Assembly (NCBI RefSeq): GCF_001544455.2
Contig: NZ_FCOC02000001.1
Span: 186,001-250,000, forward strand
Direction of reading: 5' to 3'
Origin: Caballeronia sordidicola
GTDB taxonomy: Bacteria; Pseudomonadota; Gammaproteobacteria; Burkholderiales; Burkholderiaceae
DNA length: 64,000 bases
The notes beneath the pieces are model-generated. The model saw nothing but the letters and a program-made list of their open reading frames with translations, made no database searches and was not told where the DNA came from. Shown here in pieces: positions 43,728 to 51,761 of the stretch. The position numbers and the translations under genes are program-made. Within the stretch, counting starts at the first letter, position 1. Each line of letters opens with the position of its first letter.

Positions 43728-45423
43728 TGTCCACCCATGCGCGGAACCGCCCCAGCTTGGTCGCAAACTCCTTCTGCAGGAACGCGGCATCCGCGAACGC
43801 GGGAAAGATAGCCTGCGCCCATTGCTCTCCATACGCGATGTTCTTGAACCAATTGGACGATTTCGCGGCAGCGCCGATCGCTTTGCGCAGCTCGGCCGAG
43901 TCCTGCCATTTACCGATATCCTCGTCGAACTGCATGTTCAATTTCGATCTGACCTGATCGTGGACTGGAAACCCCAGCTCCTTCGCAAGCTTGGTGCTCG
44001 CCAGCACCTGTTCCCAGGGCAAATCCACCATCGCCCGCTGCTCGATCGACAGTCTATCGGCCCACATCACAACCGGTACCTCCTTCCCGTTCAGGTCGGC
44101 GGCATCCTTATCGGAGAACTGGTCCTGAGCGTCGCCATCGGCGAGGACCATGACGTCATAATGCAGCGCCTTGAACCCCGTCGCGAGCCCCTTTACCTTG
44201 CTTGCCCCATGCGCATCGACCGGCGCCAGCCCCTGGTACGAAAATGGCAGCTTTCCTGCAGCCGCCCAAAGATCGTCCATACCGCGTAGGAATCCCACTT
44301 CTGTCGCGCCTTCGCAAACGATCACTTTGCGGGACAAGAACGCTTCCGCGCTGGAACGGATATGGCCCTGAATATTCAGTCCTTCCAATGCGTTTCCTGC
44401 TGCCGCAATCACGCGCACGCCAGCGTCTTCCTTGCGTAATACATATAACTGTTCCACCGTCAACTCGCGCAGCACCGTGGGAGAATGTGTCGTGAGAAAG
44501 TACTGCCCCTTCTGGTCGTCGCGGATGTGTTTGATCAGGCGCGCGACCCGGTGCGGCTCCAGCCCGTACTCAACCTCATCGAACAAGGTGATGTGCTGGT
44601 CCTCCAAGCCTTCCTGCTGGATACCACACAGCAGCATGCGTTTCGAACCGAGACCCAGCTGCCTCAAGGGGATGTCGCCGTCGTGCAGCGTCAGTCCACC
44701 GATCCGGATGCTGATCGCATTGAGATCGAGGTGTGCCTTGTATCCGTGTCCAACTGGAACACCAAGTCCCTTCGCCACTTGCTCCGATTTGGCCGCCGCG
44801 GCGTCAAACTTCTTCAAGACGAGTGCCCGTTGACCGTCGAGCGAGCTTCTCGCCGCACGTGTCGCCTCAACGAGCGACTCGTTCAGATTTTCAGATTCGG
44901 TGATCTTCGCGAGCGCCGTTCCTGCAGCCCAAGTCAGTTGTTTCTCGCTGTACGTGCCGATCAAGCCAGCGCCGACTTTAGCGCGATCAGTCGCCTTGAA
45001 GTCGACGCCGTCGGGATTGCGGTCGGTAAAGACCTTCCACTTCGGTTCCAGATCCTTTGCGACGACAAGCCGAATACTGAGAACGTGCTCGTCATCGTCA
45101 TCAGGCTCATCGTTCAACTTGAGCGCGCCTGTGTTCCAGCCGCGTAGATGCGCGCCGTACTTCTGCTCCGCGCAGAACTCCGGCAACAAATCCCCAATAA
45201 CAATTTCAATCTGGATCGAATCGTCGGTGTTGCACAGGTGAAAATCGGAATCGTAGAACGCATGATTCCACTGCGGGCTGAAGGCACAGCGGATCGCTTC
45301 TAGCACCGTCGTTTTCGTAGAATCGCCCCTGCCAATCAGGCAGAATGTCTTCTCGTTGGGGAGATCCCATTCGAGCCTCTTGATTCCCCTGAAGTTCTGG
45401 ATCTTAAGTTTTCTGATCTTCAT
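43720..45423 (-). CDS. gajA: Gabija-like OLD-family ATPase/TOPRIM nuclease (GajA-like)
   Basis: 567 residues from ATG 45423 with GGGGA upstream. ATPase domain: GRGDSTKT (31-38, the OLD-type P-loop), signature LGLGSKR (256-262), Walker B HITLFDEVE (277-285), H-loop TTHSPT. TOPRIM domain: VCEGATE with Glu371, and LADGDAQ with Asp429/Asp431. GajA of Gabija is about 580 residues and nicks DNA when NTPs fall. The neighbouring UvrD helicase supports the assignment. It is divergent from the AlpA-like gene at 45598. Confidence 0.85.
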   Translation of the reverse strand: MKIRKLKIQNFRGIKRLEWDLPNEKTFCLIGRGDSTKTTVLEAIRCAFSPQWNHAFYDSDFHLCNTDDSIQIEIVIGDLLPEFCAEQKYGAHLRGWNTGALKLNDEPDDDDEHVLSIRLVVAKDLEPKWKVFTDRNPDGVDFKATDRAKVGAGLIGTYSEKQLTWAAGTALAKITESENLNESLVEATRAARSSLDGQRALVLKKFDAAAAKSEQVAKGLGVPVGHGYKAHLDLNAISIRIGGLTLHDGDIPLRQLGLGSKRMLLCGIQQEGLEDQHITLFDEVEYGLEPHRVARLIKHIRDDQKGQYFLTTHSPTVLRELTVEQLYVLRKEDAGVRVIAAAGNALEGLNIQGHIRSSAEAFLSRKVIVCEGATEVGFLRGMDDLWAAAGKLPFSYQGLAPVDAHGASKVKGLATGFKALHYDVMVLADGDAQDQFSDKDAADLNGKEVPVVMWADRLSIEQRAMVDLPWEQVLASTKLAKELGFPVHDQVRSKLNMQFDEDIGKWQDSAELRKAIGAAAKSSNWFKNIAYGEQWAQAIFPAFADAAFLQKEFATKLGRFRAWVDNG

Positions 45424-45597
45424 CGCATCCCCATGCGTGCCGCACCAGTACCGCGCCGGCTCCCTCCAGCCTGACGCACGCACCTTTTCTTTAATACGCC
45501 CTTCTACGCCTCAGCGAGTTTCCACGATAGCCAATGAAAGCCACCATAGCTTCGTGCGGCAGCAAACCTCGCGCGCCGAACATCCTCGGAGTCCAGT

Positions 45598-45984
45598 ATG
45601 GAGAATAACCCGTTACAGCGAATCAGCCGAGAAAACGATGCTGGTGAGCCGCCGCGACATATATCCGTTCCCCTGCCCGGTTCGGACGCCTACGACGATT
45701 TCCCTCAGTTCCCAGGAAGTAGTGTTTTGCCCTTTCGCCGCACCATCCGCCGCCATGAACTGCGGCAGATCGTCCCTCTGGCCGAAACAACGATCTACGA
45801 AATGGAGCGCCGCGGCGAGTTTCCGCGCCGCTTCAACCTGACGCCGCGCTGTGTCGTGTGGGATCTGGCCGAAGTGGAAGCGTGGATCGAGCAGCGCAAG
45901 CAGGCCCCTCGCCGCAGTGTCTCAAAGCCGGATGTCCGCCTACGAAAAACCCGCCCAGTTCGGGCGGGTTCCAGTGAGGAATGA
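45598..45984 (+). CDS. AlpA-family transcriptional regulator
   Basis: 128 residues from ATG 45598 with GGAG 8 bp upstream. The core FRRTIRRHELRQIVPLAETTIYEMERRGEFPRRFNLTPRCVVWDLAEVEAWIEQRK is a typical AlpA MerR-like HTH. A non-conserved 44-residue N-terminus precedes it. It is divergent from the Gabija genes (174-bp gap) and may regulate them, or act on integration. Its 3' end overlaps a hairpin terminator for minus-strand transcripts. Confidence 0.85.
   Translation: MENNPLQRISRENDAGEPPRHISVPLPGSDAYDDFPQFPGSSVLPFRRTIRRHELRQIVPLAETTIYEMERRGEFPRRFNLTPRCVVWDLAEVEAWIEQRKQAPRRSVSKPDVRLRKTRPVRAGSSEE
45948..45970 (-). terminator. Intrinsic terminator, minus direction, inside the alpA 3' end
   Basis: Arms AACCCGCCC (45948-45956) and GGGCGGGTT (45962-45970), loop 5 nt, with a run of A before the first arm, which reads as a T run on the minus strand. 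It would stop transcription coming from the integrase/HigBA/IS side. It lies within the last codons of the AlpA gene. Confidence 0.75.
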
Positions 45985-46244
45985 GGCTGGGCAGCGACTC
46001 ACATCCACAAACCTTCGAGCCCTTGGACGCTGAGGCAAGCGCCACCCTTCCTCCGTCACGTTGATCTACAAAGCCCCCGTTACTATCTTCATTCCTCGAC
46101 AATCGGGGATTTGGCCAGCTAGGCCCGGCATGATTCTCGCCCCCAGTCGCAGTCATGATCCGGGGGGTGTTGTCACCGGGCCTGGTGGGTGGCTGGTGAT
46201 CGCTAATAGGGGCTCGGCCAGGATATCTTGAGGCCGTCCGTAAC
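45985..46244. ncRNA. Leader of the IS110 element, candidate bridge RNA region
   Basis: IS110-group elements carry their bridge RNA in the non-coding end before the transposase. This 260-bp stretch holds an imperfect stem (CCCGG at 46124-46128 with CCGGG at 46160-46164, extended by ATGA/TCAT) and a second short stem, CGGCC...GGCCG, around 46214-46235. The exact ends and loops are not determined. Assignment is by position and family, not by a matched sequence. Confidence 0.35.
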
Positions 46245-47529
46245 GTGGATGCCGAGACTTGCCACCGATGTTGCAGGCCAAACCGTTCAACCTGCAAAGC
46301 CTTCGATGCAAGAAAACCAACACAACATAGCTCTGTCGATGTATTCGTCGGCGTCGATGTCGGCAAAGGCCACCATCACGCCGTCGCCCTCGATCGGCGC
46401 GGAAAGCGCCTTTACAACAAGGCACTGCCCAACGATGAGGCCAAGCTGCGCGCCCTCATTACCGAACTCAAGACGCACGGCCAGCTCCTGTTCGTCGTCG
46501 ATCAACCTGCCACCATCGGCGCGTTGCCCGTGGCAGTCGCCCGTGATGAAGGTGTTCTGGTCGCATATCTACCGGGTCTGGCTATGCGCCGCATCGCCGA
46601 CCTGCACGCCGGTGAAGCCAAGACTGATGCTCGCGATGCCGCCATCATTGCTGAAGCCGCGCGCTCAATGCCGCATACGCTGCGCTCACTTCGGCTGGCC
46701 GACGAACCACTCGCCGAACTCACCATGCTGTGCGGCTTCGACGACGATCTGGCGGCCCAGATCACGCAGACCAGCAACCGCATTCGAGGTCTGCTCACCC
46801 AGATTCATCCGGCGCTGGAAAGGGTCCTGGGGCCGCGCCTCGACCATCCGGCCGTGCTCGATCTGCTTGAGCGATACCCGTCACCCGCCGAGCTCGCCTC
46901 AGCCAGCGAGAAAACACTCGCCAACCGCCTCACCAAACTCGCACCTCGCATGGGCAAGAGCCTGGCTGCCGACATCGTCCAGGCGCTCAGCGAACAGGCT
47001 GTGATCGTGCCCGGTACTCAGGCCGCAACCATCGTCATGCCGCGTCTTGCCCAGCAACTCGCATCCTTGCGCAAGCAACGCGAGGAGGTTGCCAGCGAAG
47101 TTGAACGTCTGGTGCAAGCACACCCTCTTTGGCCGGTCCTGACCAGCATGCCGGGAGTCGGCGTCAGGACCGCCGCCAGACTCCTCACTGAAGTCGCTCA
47201 CAAAGCCTTCGCATCGGCCGCGCATCTCGCCGCCTACGCCGGCCTCGCCCCGGTGACCCGACGCTCGGGCTCGTCCATCCGTGGCGAACACCCATCCAGA
47301 CGGGGCAACAAGGTACTCAAGAGAGCGCTCTTCCTCTCGGCGTTTGCTGCCCTGCGAGACCCGATCTCAAGGGACTATTACGCGCGCAAGGTCCAGCAGG
47401 GCAAGCGCCACAATCAGGCGCTCATCGCTCTCGCTCGACGACGCTGCGACGTGCTGTTCGCCATGCTGCGCGACGGCACCCTCTACCAACCAAAATCCGC
47501 CCCTACCGCTTGACGAATCACATAGGGGC
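46206..47529. mobile_element. IS110-family insertion sequence (boundaries approximate)
   Basis: Based on the transposase at 46245-47513. ATAGGGGC occurs at 46206-46213 and 47522-47529, just outside the gene, and could mark or flank the element. But the upstream leader with the bridge RNA candidate suggests that the true left end is further left, so the limits are uncertain. It is inserted between the AlpA gene and the HigBA genes. Confidence 0.6.
46245..47513 (+). CDS. IS110-family transposase
   Basis: 422 residues as annotated from ATG 46245; the conserved sequence starts at about residue 31 (VDVFVGVDVGKGHHHAVALD), so a later start is possible. The N-terminal RuvC-like DEDD domain has Asp in GVDVGK and KTDARDA. 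The C-terminal Transposase_20 domain has SMPGVGVRTAARLL and SGSSIRGEHPSRRGNK with the conserved serine. IS110 transposases recombine DNA guided by a bridge RNA encoded in the element. No disabling mutations are seen, so it is probably active. Confidence 0.93.
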   Translation: MDAETCHRCCRPNRSTCKAFDARKPTQHSSVDVFVGVDVGKGHHHAVALDRRGKRLYNKALPNDEAKLRALITELKTHGQLLFVVDQPATIGALPVAVARDEGVLVAYLPGLAMRRIADLHAGEAKTDARDAAIIAEAARSMPHTLRSLRLADEPLAELTMLCGFDDDLAAQITQTSNRIRGLLTQIHPALERVLGPRLDHPAVLDLLERYPSPAELASASEKTLANRLTKLAPRMGKSLAADIVQALSEQAVIVPGTQAATIVMPRLAQQLASLRKQREEVASEVERLVQAHPLWPVLTSMPGVGVRTAARLLTEVAHKAFASAAHLAAYAGLAPVTRRSGSSIRGEHPSRRGNKVLKRALFLSAFAALRDPISRDYYARKVQQGKRHNQALIALARRRCDVLFAMLRDGTLYQPKSAPTA

Positions 47530-47600
47530 ACCTCTCTCGTACAACACGTCCCCTATGTGCCAGATCAACGCGCCGCCCTCATGCACCCGCTGGAATCAAC

Positions 47601-48017
47601 TTATCCGAAGAAAACAGCCGGGCTGACCGAGAACCGCTTGCTCAATGCCGCGATGTGGTCGCGAGTCAGATTGCGGCCCCGGCCATTGAGAATCTTCGAC
47701 ACCAGCGACTTGCTACCGATCTCCGGCAGGTCGGTCACGCCCAACCCATGCTGCTCCATTAGTAACCGGAGCACATCGACGCCACCCAGCTTCGCCACGC
47801 GCGCGTTGAACGCCGCAAACTCGTCGGACTCGTTTTCCCAGTGTTCGATGGAACGGGCCAGAATCTCGATCAGTGGACGGTTGCCCTCGTAGTCCTCGAC
47901 CAGCTCGTCCATCAACGCTAGCGCCTGGGCGTAGTCGTCCTCACTGGTGATGTGGCCAATGAAACCTGCCTCGTCGAACAAGGCATGGGCTCGTTCCTTG
48001 ATGGCGGCAAATCCCAT
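47601..48017 (-). CDS. higA: HigA-type antitoxin
   Basis: 138 residues from ATG 48017; a start further upstream would overlap the toxin. The C-terminal HTH (LLMEQHGLGVTDLPEIGSKSLVSKILNGRGRNLTRDHIAALSKRFSV) is XRE-type, as in long HigA antitoxins. It starts 1 bp after the toxin stop, in the reversed toxin-first order of higBA. It neutralises HigB and represses the operon. Confidence 0.9.
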   Translation of the reverse strand: MGFAAIKERAHALFDEAGFIGHITSEDDYAQALALMDELVEDYEGNRPLIEILARSIEHWENESDEFAAFNARVAKLGGVDVLRLLMEQHGLGVTDLPEIGSKSLVSKILNGRGRNLTRDHIAALSKRFSVSPAVFFG

Positions 48018-48018
48018 C

Positions 48019-48330
48019 TCAGTCACCCTCCTTCCGGTAGCGTTTGCAAAGCTTGTCGTACTCGGCATGGCTTGCGATGTGCTTGACGTACATGCGCTTG
48101 TCTCGGAACTCGATGAAGGCAATCAGTCGAAGATTGTTGCCACCGATGTCCAGCACCCACCACTTGTCCTTGTACTTGAAGTTGTCCAGCGACGGAAAAA
48201 CCTGCCGCAGTCCCTGCGGCGTATCGAAATCACCGGATCGCAGCACCCGATACGTGCGGTCGATTGCTTCAGCGTCGTTCGGATAAGCCTTTGCTGCGTC
48301 GTTGAACGGCTTTCTGGATATGACGTGCAT
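48019..48330 (-). CDS. higB: HigB-type mRNA interferase toxin
   Basis: 103 residues from ATG 48330 (MHVISRKPFNDAAKAYPN), with GGAA upstream; the frame has an extra 21 residues that match no family start. HigB motifs: YRVLRSGDFDTPQGLRQVFPSLDNFKYKDKWWVLDIGGNNLRLIAFIEF and YVKHIASHAEYDKL. Ribosome-dependent mRNA cleavage is the family function. Next to an integrase, the pair should stabilise the element against loss. Confidence 0.9.
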   Translation of the reverse strand: MHVISRKPFNDAAKAYPNDAEAIDRTYRVLRSGDFDTPQGLRQVFPSLDNFKYKDKWWVLDIGGNNLRLIAFIEFRDKRMYVKHIASHAEYDKLCKRYRKEGD

Positions 48331-48408
48331 ATCGTTCCATGCGCATAGTAAAGGATAGGCAGGAGTTGACTTTTTGTCAACTTCTGCCATCAAGGCAAGT
48401 CAGCCAGC

Positions 48409-49665
48409 TCAGGCAAACGCGCTCAACGCCGGCACAGCCACGTTTTCCGGCATCAGCTTCGGCACATAGGTCTGGCCACCGCCCCAGGCATCGACCAGAT
48501 TGGCCCACTCTTGCAGCATGTGACGTCGTTGCTCGGCGTACTCGGCCTTGTTGTAGACCGAGCGTGAGGAGCGTCCCTCCTCGTGCGCCAGGCACTTCTC
48601 GATCCAGTCGCGGTTGAAGCCGATTTCGTTCAACAGCGTCGAGCCGGTGCGGCGCAGGTCATGGACGGTGAACGATTGCAGCGGCAACCCCTTGGCTTGT
48701 GCGGCCTCTGCCACGAGTCCTGTGACCCGATTCAAGGTTGCATTGGACATGTATCGCTGTGCATCGTAACGAGATGGGAAAACAAACCTTGAGCCGGCCG
48801 CACAAGCGTGCAGCGTCACGAAGATGTCGAGCGTCTGGCGCGACAGATAGACCACATGCGGATTACGCCCCTTCATCCGCTGCTTCGGAATCGTCCAAGT
48901 CTTGTTCTCGAAATCGACCTCATCCCAAGTGGCTTGGATCAACTCGCTCTTACGCACCAGCGTCAGCAGAATCAGGCGCAGCGCCAGCTTGATGGTCGGA
49001 TAGGTCGCCACCGATTCCATCTGTTGCGCCATCACCCGGATCTCCAGCGGCGACAAGGCACGGTCCTTTGGCACGAAGGTGGCGATCGAGGCCGCGCCCA
49101 CGCTGTTCGCCGGGTTGTCCACCTTTTCACCGTGGGCGATGGCGTAGACGTAGACCTGCTTCACGATGTCCCGAATCTGCACCGCAGTGGCCGGCGCCCC
49201 GCGTTCCTTGACCTTGTTGCACAAGGCCCGCAGGTCTTCAGGCTGGATTTCGGTCAATAGACGATTGCGGAAAACCGGCAGGATGTCGCGGTCGATGATG
49301 TGCTTGCGCATGGCGCGGGTGCTGTCAGCCAACTTTGCATTGGCGAACCACGTGTCCATCGCCGTACCGAAAGTCTCGATGGCATGGACGCGGCGCTTCT
49401 CGCGTTGCTTTTCAAGCGCGGGGGACATGCCCTTGAGAACGGTCTTTCGCGCGTCCAGCAGCAGCTCGCGCGCCATCGCCAGTGAGATGCCGTCTGGGCC
49501 GTATCGCCCGAGGGTTAGCGTTTCGCGGCGTCCGTTGAGGCGGTAGTCGTAGCGGAAGGTGATGGTACCGCTGGTCGATACCGTCACGTACATCCCGTCC
49601 CGGTCAGAAGCCTTATAAATCTTGGACTTAGGCTTCAGATTACGTAGTGCAGCGTCAGTGAGCAT
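48409..49665 (-). CDS. P4-type tyrosine integrase
   Basis: 418 residues. An N-terminal DUF4102 arm-binding domain (LTDAALRNLKPKSKIYKASD, DRDGMYVTV), a core-binding domain and a C-terminal catalytic domain with Arg238 (RKSEL), His335 and Arg338 (HDLRR), His361 and Tyr371. All catalytic residues are present. It sits 311 bp from guaA with repeats in between, the typical layout for integration into the guaA 3' end. This integrase type differs from the one of Tn4371 itself. Confidence 0.95.
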   Translation of the reverse strand: MLTDAALRNLKPKSKIYKASDRDGMYVTVSTSGTITFRYDYRLNGRRETLTLGRYGPDGISLAMARELLLDARKTVLKGMSPALEKQREKRRVHAIETFGTAMDTWFANAKLADSTRAMRKHIIDRDILPVFRNRLLTEIQPEDLRALCNKVKERGAPATAVQIRDIVKQVYVYAIAHGEKVDNPANSVGAASIATFVPKDRALSPLEIRVMAQQMESVATYPTIKLALRLILLTLVRKSELIQATWDEVDFENKTWTIPKQRMKGRNPHVVYLSRQTLDIFVTLHACAAGSRFVFPSRYDAQRYMSNATLNRVTGLVAEAAQAKGLPLQSFTVHDLRRTGSTLLNEIGFNRDWIEKCLAHEEGRSSRSVYNKAEYAEQRRHMLQEWANLVDAWGGGQTYVPKLMPENVAVPALSAFA

Positions 49666-49976
49666 CGAGGTTTCCTCCGGCGTTTTGACGGCTTTACCGT
49701 CAGGTTTTACCGTCAGGGACCAGGAGACCTGTTGATGCCCGGAAAGCCGCGTAGAACAAGCTTTCCTGAGAAGACTTTTACCGTCAAAGACGGTAAAAGT
49801 CTGAATAGTGAACGAGAATGTCTTAATCCGGCTTCGATTTTTACCGTCAGTTCTACCGTCAACCTGTTTTGCTGGCCGGCGATAGCCACCGATAGATACC
49901 GTAACGTATTTTCTTCTAAATCAACACGTTATGGCAGTTTCCCGATAGCTGGCGATAGTCCTCGAAGGACGTCAAT
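49666..49976. other. Right attachment region of the element
   Basis: 311 bp without genes, containing the repeats described separately. The recombination core should be at or within the guaA 3' end (around 49960-50000), but cannot be placed without the left end. Confidence 0.6.
49683..49958. repeat. Repeat array between integrase and guaA
   Basis: Copies of ACCGTC: 49696-49701, 49709-49714, 49780-49785, inverse GACGGT 49789-49794, 49843-49848 and 49855-49860, most within TTTACCGTCAG; a partial GACGG lies at 49687. The third and fourth form a perfect palindrome GACTTTTACCGTC / GACGGTAAAAGTC (49773-49785 and 49789-49801). Separately CGATAG occurs at 49880, 49890, 49943 and 49953, two pairs each 10 bp apart. 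These look like arm-type integrase, excisionase or host-factor sites, possibly also the operator of the integrase gene. Confidence 0.8.
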
Positions 49977-51557
49977 TCACTCCCACTCAATCGTAGCCGG
50001 CGGCTTCCCCGAAATATCATAAACAACGCGATTAATCCCGCGCACCTCATTAATGATCCGGTTAGAAACATGCCCTAACAGCTCATGCGGCAAATGTGCC
50101 CATTGCGCCGTCATAAAATCCAGCGTCTGCACGGCCCTTAACGCAACAACATACTCATAAGTCCGCCCGTCCCCCATCACCCCCACGCTTTTCACCGGCA
50201 AAAACACCGCAAAAGCCTGACTCGTAAGTTCATACCAAGACTTGCCCGATTCCTTATCGAACGTATTCCTCAACGTCTCGATAAAAATCGCATCCGCGTG
50301 ACGCAGCAAATCCGCGAACTCGCGCTTTACTTCGCCAAGAATGCGCACGCCCAGCCCCGGGCCCGGGAACGGATGCCGATAAACCATCGCCGGCGGCAAC
50401 CCAAGCTTCACACCGAGTTCCCGCACTTCGTCCTTGAACAACTCCCGCAACGGCTCGAGCAACTTGAGATTCAACGTTTCGGGCAAGCCGCCCACATTGT
50501 GATGGCTCTTGATCGTATGACCCTTCTTGCCCTTGCCCGCCGACTCGATCACGTCCGGATAAATCGTCCCTTGCGCGAGCCACTTCGCGTCCTTCAGCTT
50601 GTTCGCTTCCGTCTGGAACACTTCAACAAACTCAGCGCCAATAATCTTCCGCTTCGCCTCGGGATCCGTCACGCCAGCAAGCTTCGACAAGAACACTTCA
50701 CTGGCATCGACGTGGATCACCTTCACGCCCAAATGATCGGCGAACGTCGTCATGACCTGCTCGGCTTCGTTCAATCGCAACAAGCCGTGATCAACGAACA
50801 CACAGGTAAGTTGCGCACCAATCGCGCGATGCAAAAGCGCCGCCGCCACCGACGAATCCACGCCGCCCGACAGCCCAAGAATGACGTGCTCATCGCCAAC
50901 TTGCGCGCGGATTTTCTCGACGGCTTCATCGATGTAATGACCCATCTCCCAATCCGGGCGCGCCGCGCACAGCTCAAGCACGAAGCGGTCGAGCATCGCG
51001 CGGCCCTGCACCGTGTGCGTGACTTCCGGATGCCACTGGAGGCCGTAGAAATGACGCTCGTCGTCGGCCATCGCCGCAATCGGACAAGCCGGGGTGGACG
51101 CCATCAGCTTGAAACCCAGCGGCATGTCGGCCACCTTGTCACCGTGGCTCATCCAAACCTTGAGCATGCCGTGACCTTCAGACGTCTGGAAGTCCTCGAT
51201 GCCGTTCAGGAAACTCGTATGGTTATGCGCGCGCACTTCCGCATAGCCAAATTCGCGCACGTTACCGAGTTCGACCTTGCCGCCGAGTTGTTCGGCCATC
51301 GTCTGCATGCCGTAGCAAATGCCAAGCACAGGCACGCCGAGATCGAAGACGACTTGCGGCGCGCGCGGCGAATCCAGTTCGGTGACCGAGTTCGGGCCGC
51401 CCGACAAAATGATGCCCTTCGGCGCGAAGTCGCGAATGAACGCTTCGTCGACGTCGTACGGATGAATCTCCGAATACACGTGCGATTCGCGGATGCGTCG
51501 TGCGATCAATTGGGTGACTTGGGAGCCGAAATCGAGAATCAGGATCTTGTCGTGCAT
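49977..51557 (-). CDS. guaA: GMP synthase (glutamine-hydrolysing)
   Basis: 526 residues from ATG 51557, the standard length. The glutaminase domain has Cys81 in GICYGMQTM; the ATP-pyrophosphatase P-loop is GLSGGVDSS near 235; the C-terminus ends in [18 protein letters not shown], the conserved GuaA end. It makes GMP from XMP, following GuaB. The integrated element lies right after the stop codon, and the gene is intact. Confidence 0.98.
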   Translation of the reverse strand: MHDKILILDFGSQVTQLIARRIRESHVYSEIHPYDVDEAFIRDFAPKGIILSGGPNSVTELDSPRAPQVVFDLGVPVLGICYGMQTMAEQLGGKVELGNVREFGYAEVRAHNHTSFLNGIEDFQTSEGHGMLKVWMSHGDKVADMPLGFKLMASTPACPIAAMADDERHFYGLQWHPEVTHTVQGRAMLDRFVLELCAARPDWEMGHYIDEAVEKIRAQVGDEHVILGLSGGVDSSVAAALLHRAIGAQLTCVFVDHGLLRLNEAEQVMTTFADHLGVKVIHVDASEVFLSKLAGVTDPEAKRKIIGAEFVEVFQTEANKLKDAKWLAQGTIYPDVIESAGKGKKGHTIKSHHNVGGLPETLNLKLLEPLRELFKDEVRELGVKLGLPPAMVYRHPFPGPGLGVRILGEVKREFADLLRHADAIFIETLRNTFDKESGKSWYELTSQAFAVFLPVKSVGVMGDGRTYEYVVALRAVQTLDFMTAQWAHLPHELLGHVSNRIINEVRGINRVVYDISGKPPATIEWE

Positions 51558-51761
51558 GGCAGCGGCCAGAAGGCGAGTAAGCGGAAACGGTTGGCAAAAC
51601 AGAAACGCGAAGCCGCGGGCCCGAGGTCCCGCACATCGCGTCACGCAGAAATATCAGCGGCCGGCGCTGGATGCCGACCATGGCGAAACAGGTTTTATCG
51701 ATGGAACACACCCTCAGTTCCCCGATACTTGATCGAGCGGCGCATTTGCCGCTCAAAGCGT

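Larger units (their letters stand above)
1..49976. mobile_element. Integrated conjugative element, Tn4371/RP4-type backbone, right end at guaA
   Basis: Gene content and order (LysR regulator, traG, trbB to trbI; relaxase, S26 peptidase, parA, repA, parB) match the core of Tn4371-family ICEs. A P4-type integrase gene ends the element 311 bp from the guaA stop codon, and ordinary housekeeping genes begin at guaA. The left boundary is not in the window, so the element is longer than shown. The right boundary is inferred to lie at or inside the 3' end of guaA, a position commonly used by P4-type integrases. I could not find a second copy of the guaA tail inside the window, as expected if the other attachment site lies further left. 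Confidence 0.85.

Noticed and set aside
46206..47529. ATAGGGGC at both ends of the IS110 gene as a target-site duplication
   Set aside because: IS110 elements usually make no target duplication and 8 bp may be chance; kept only as a hint to the boundaries.
49959..50000. tRNA gene as integration site
   Set aside because: No cloverleaf-like sequence near the integrase; the guaA 3' end is the nearest conserved target.
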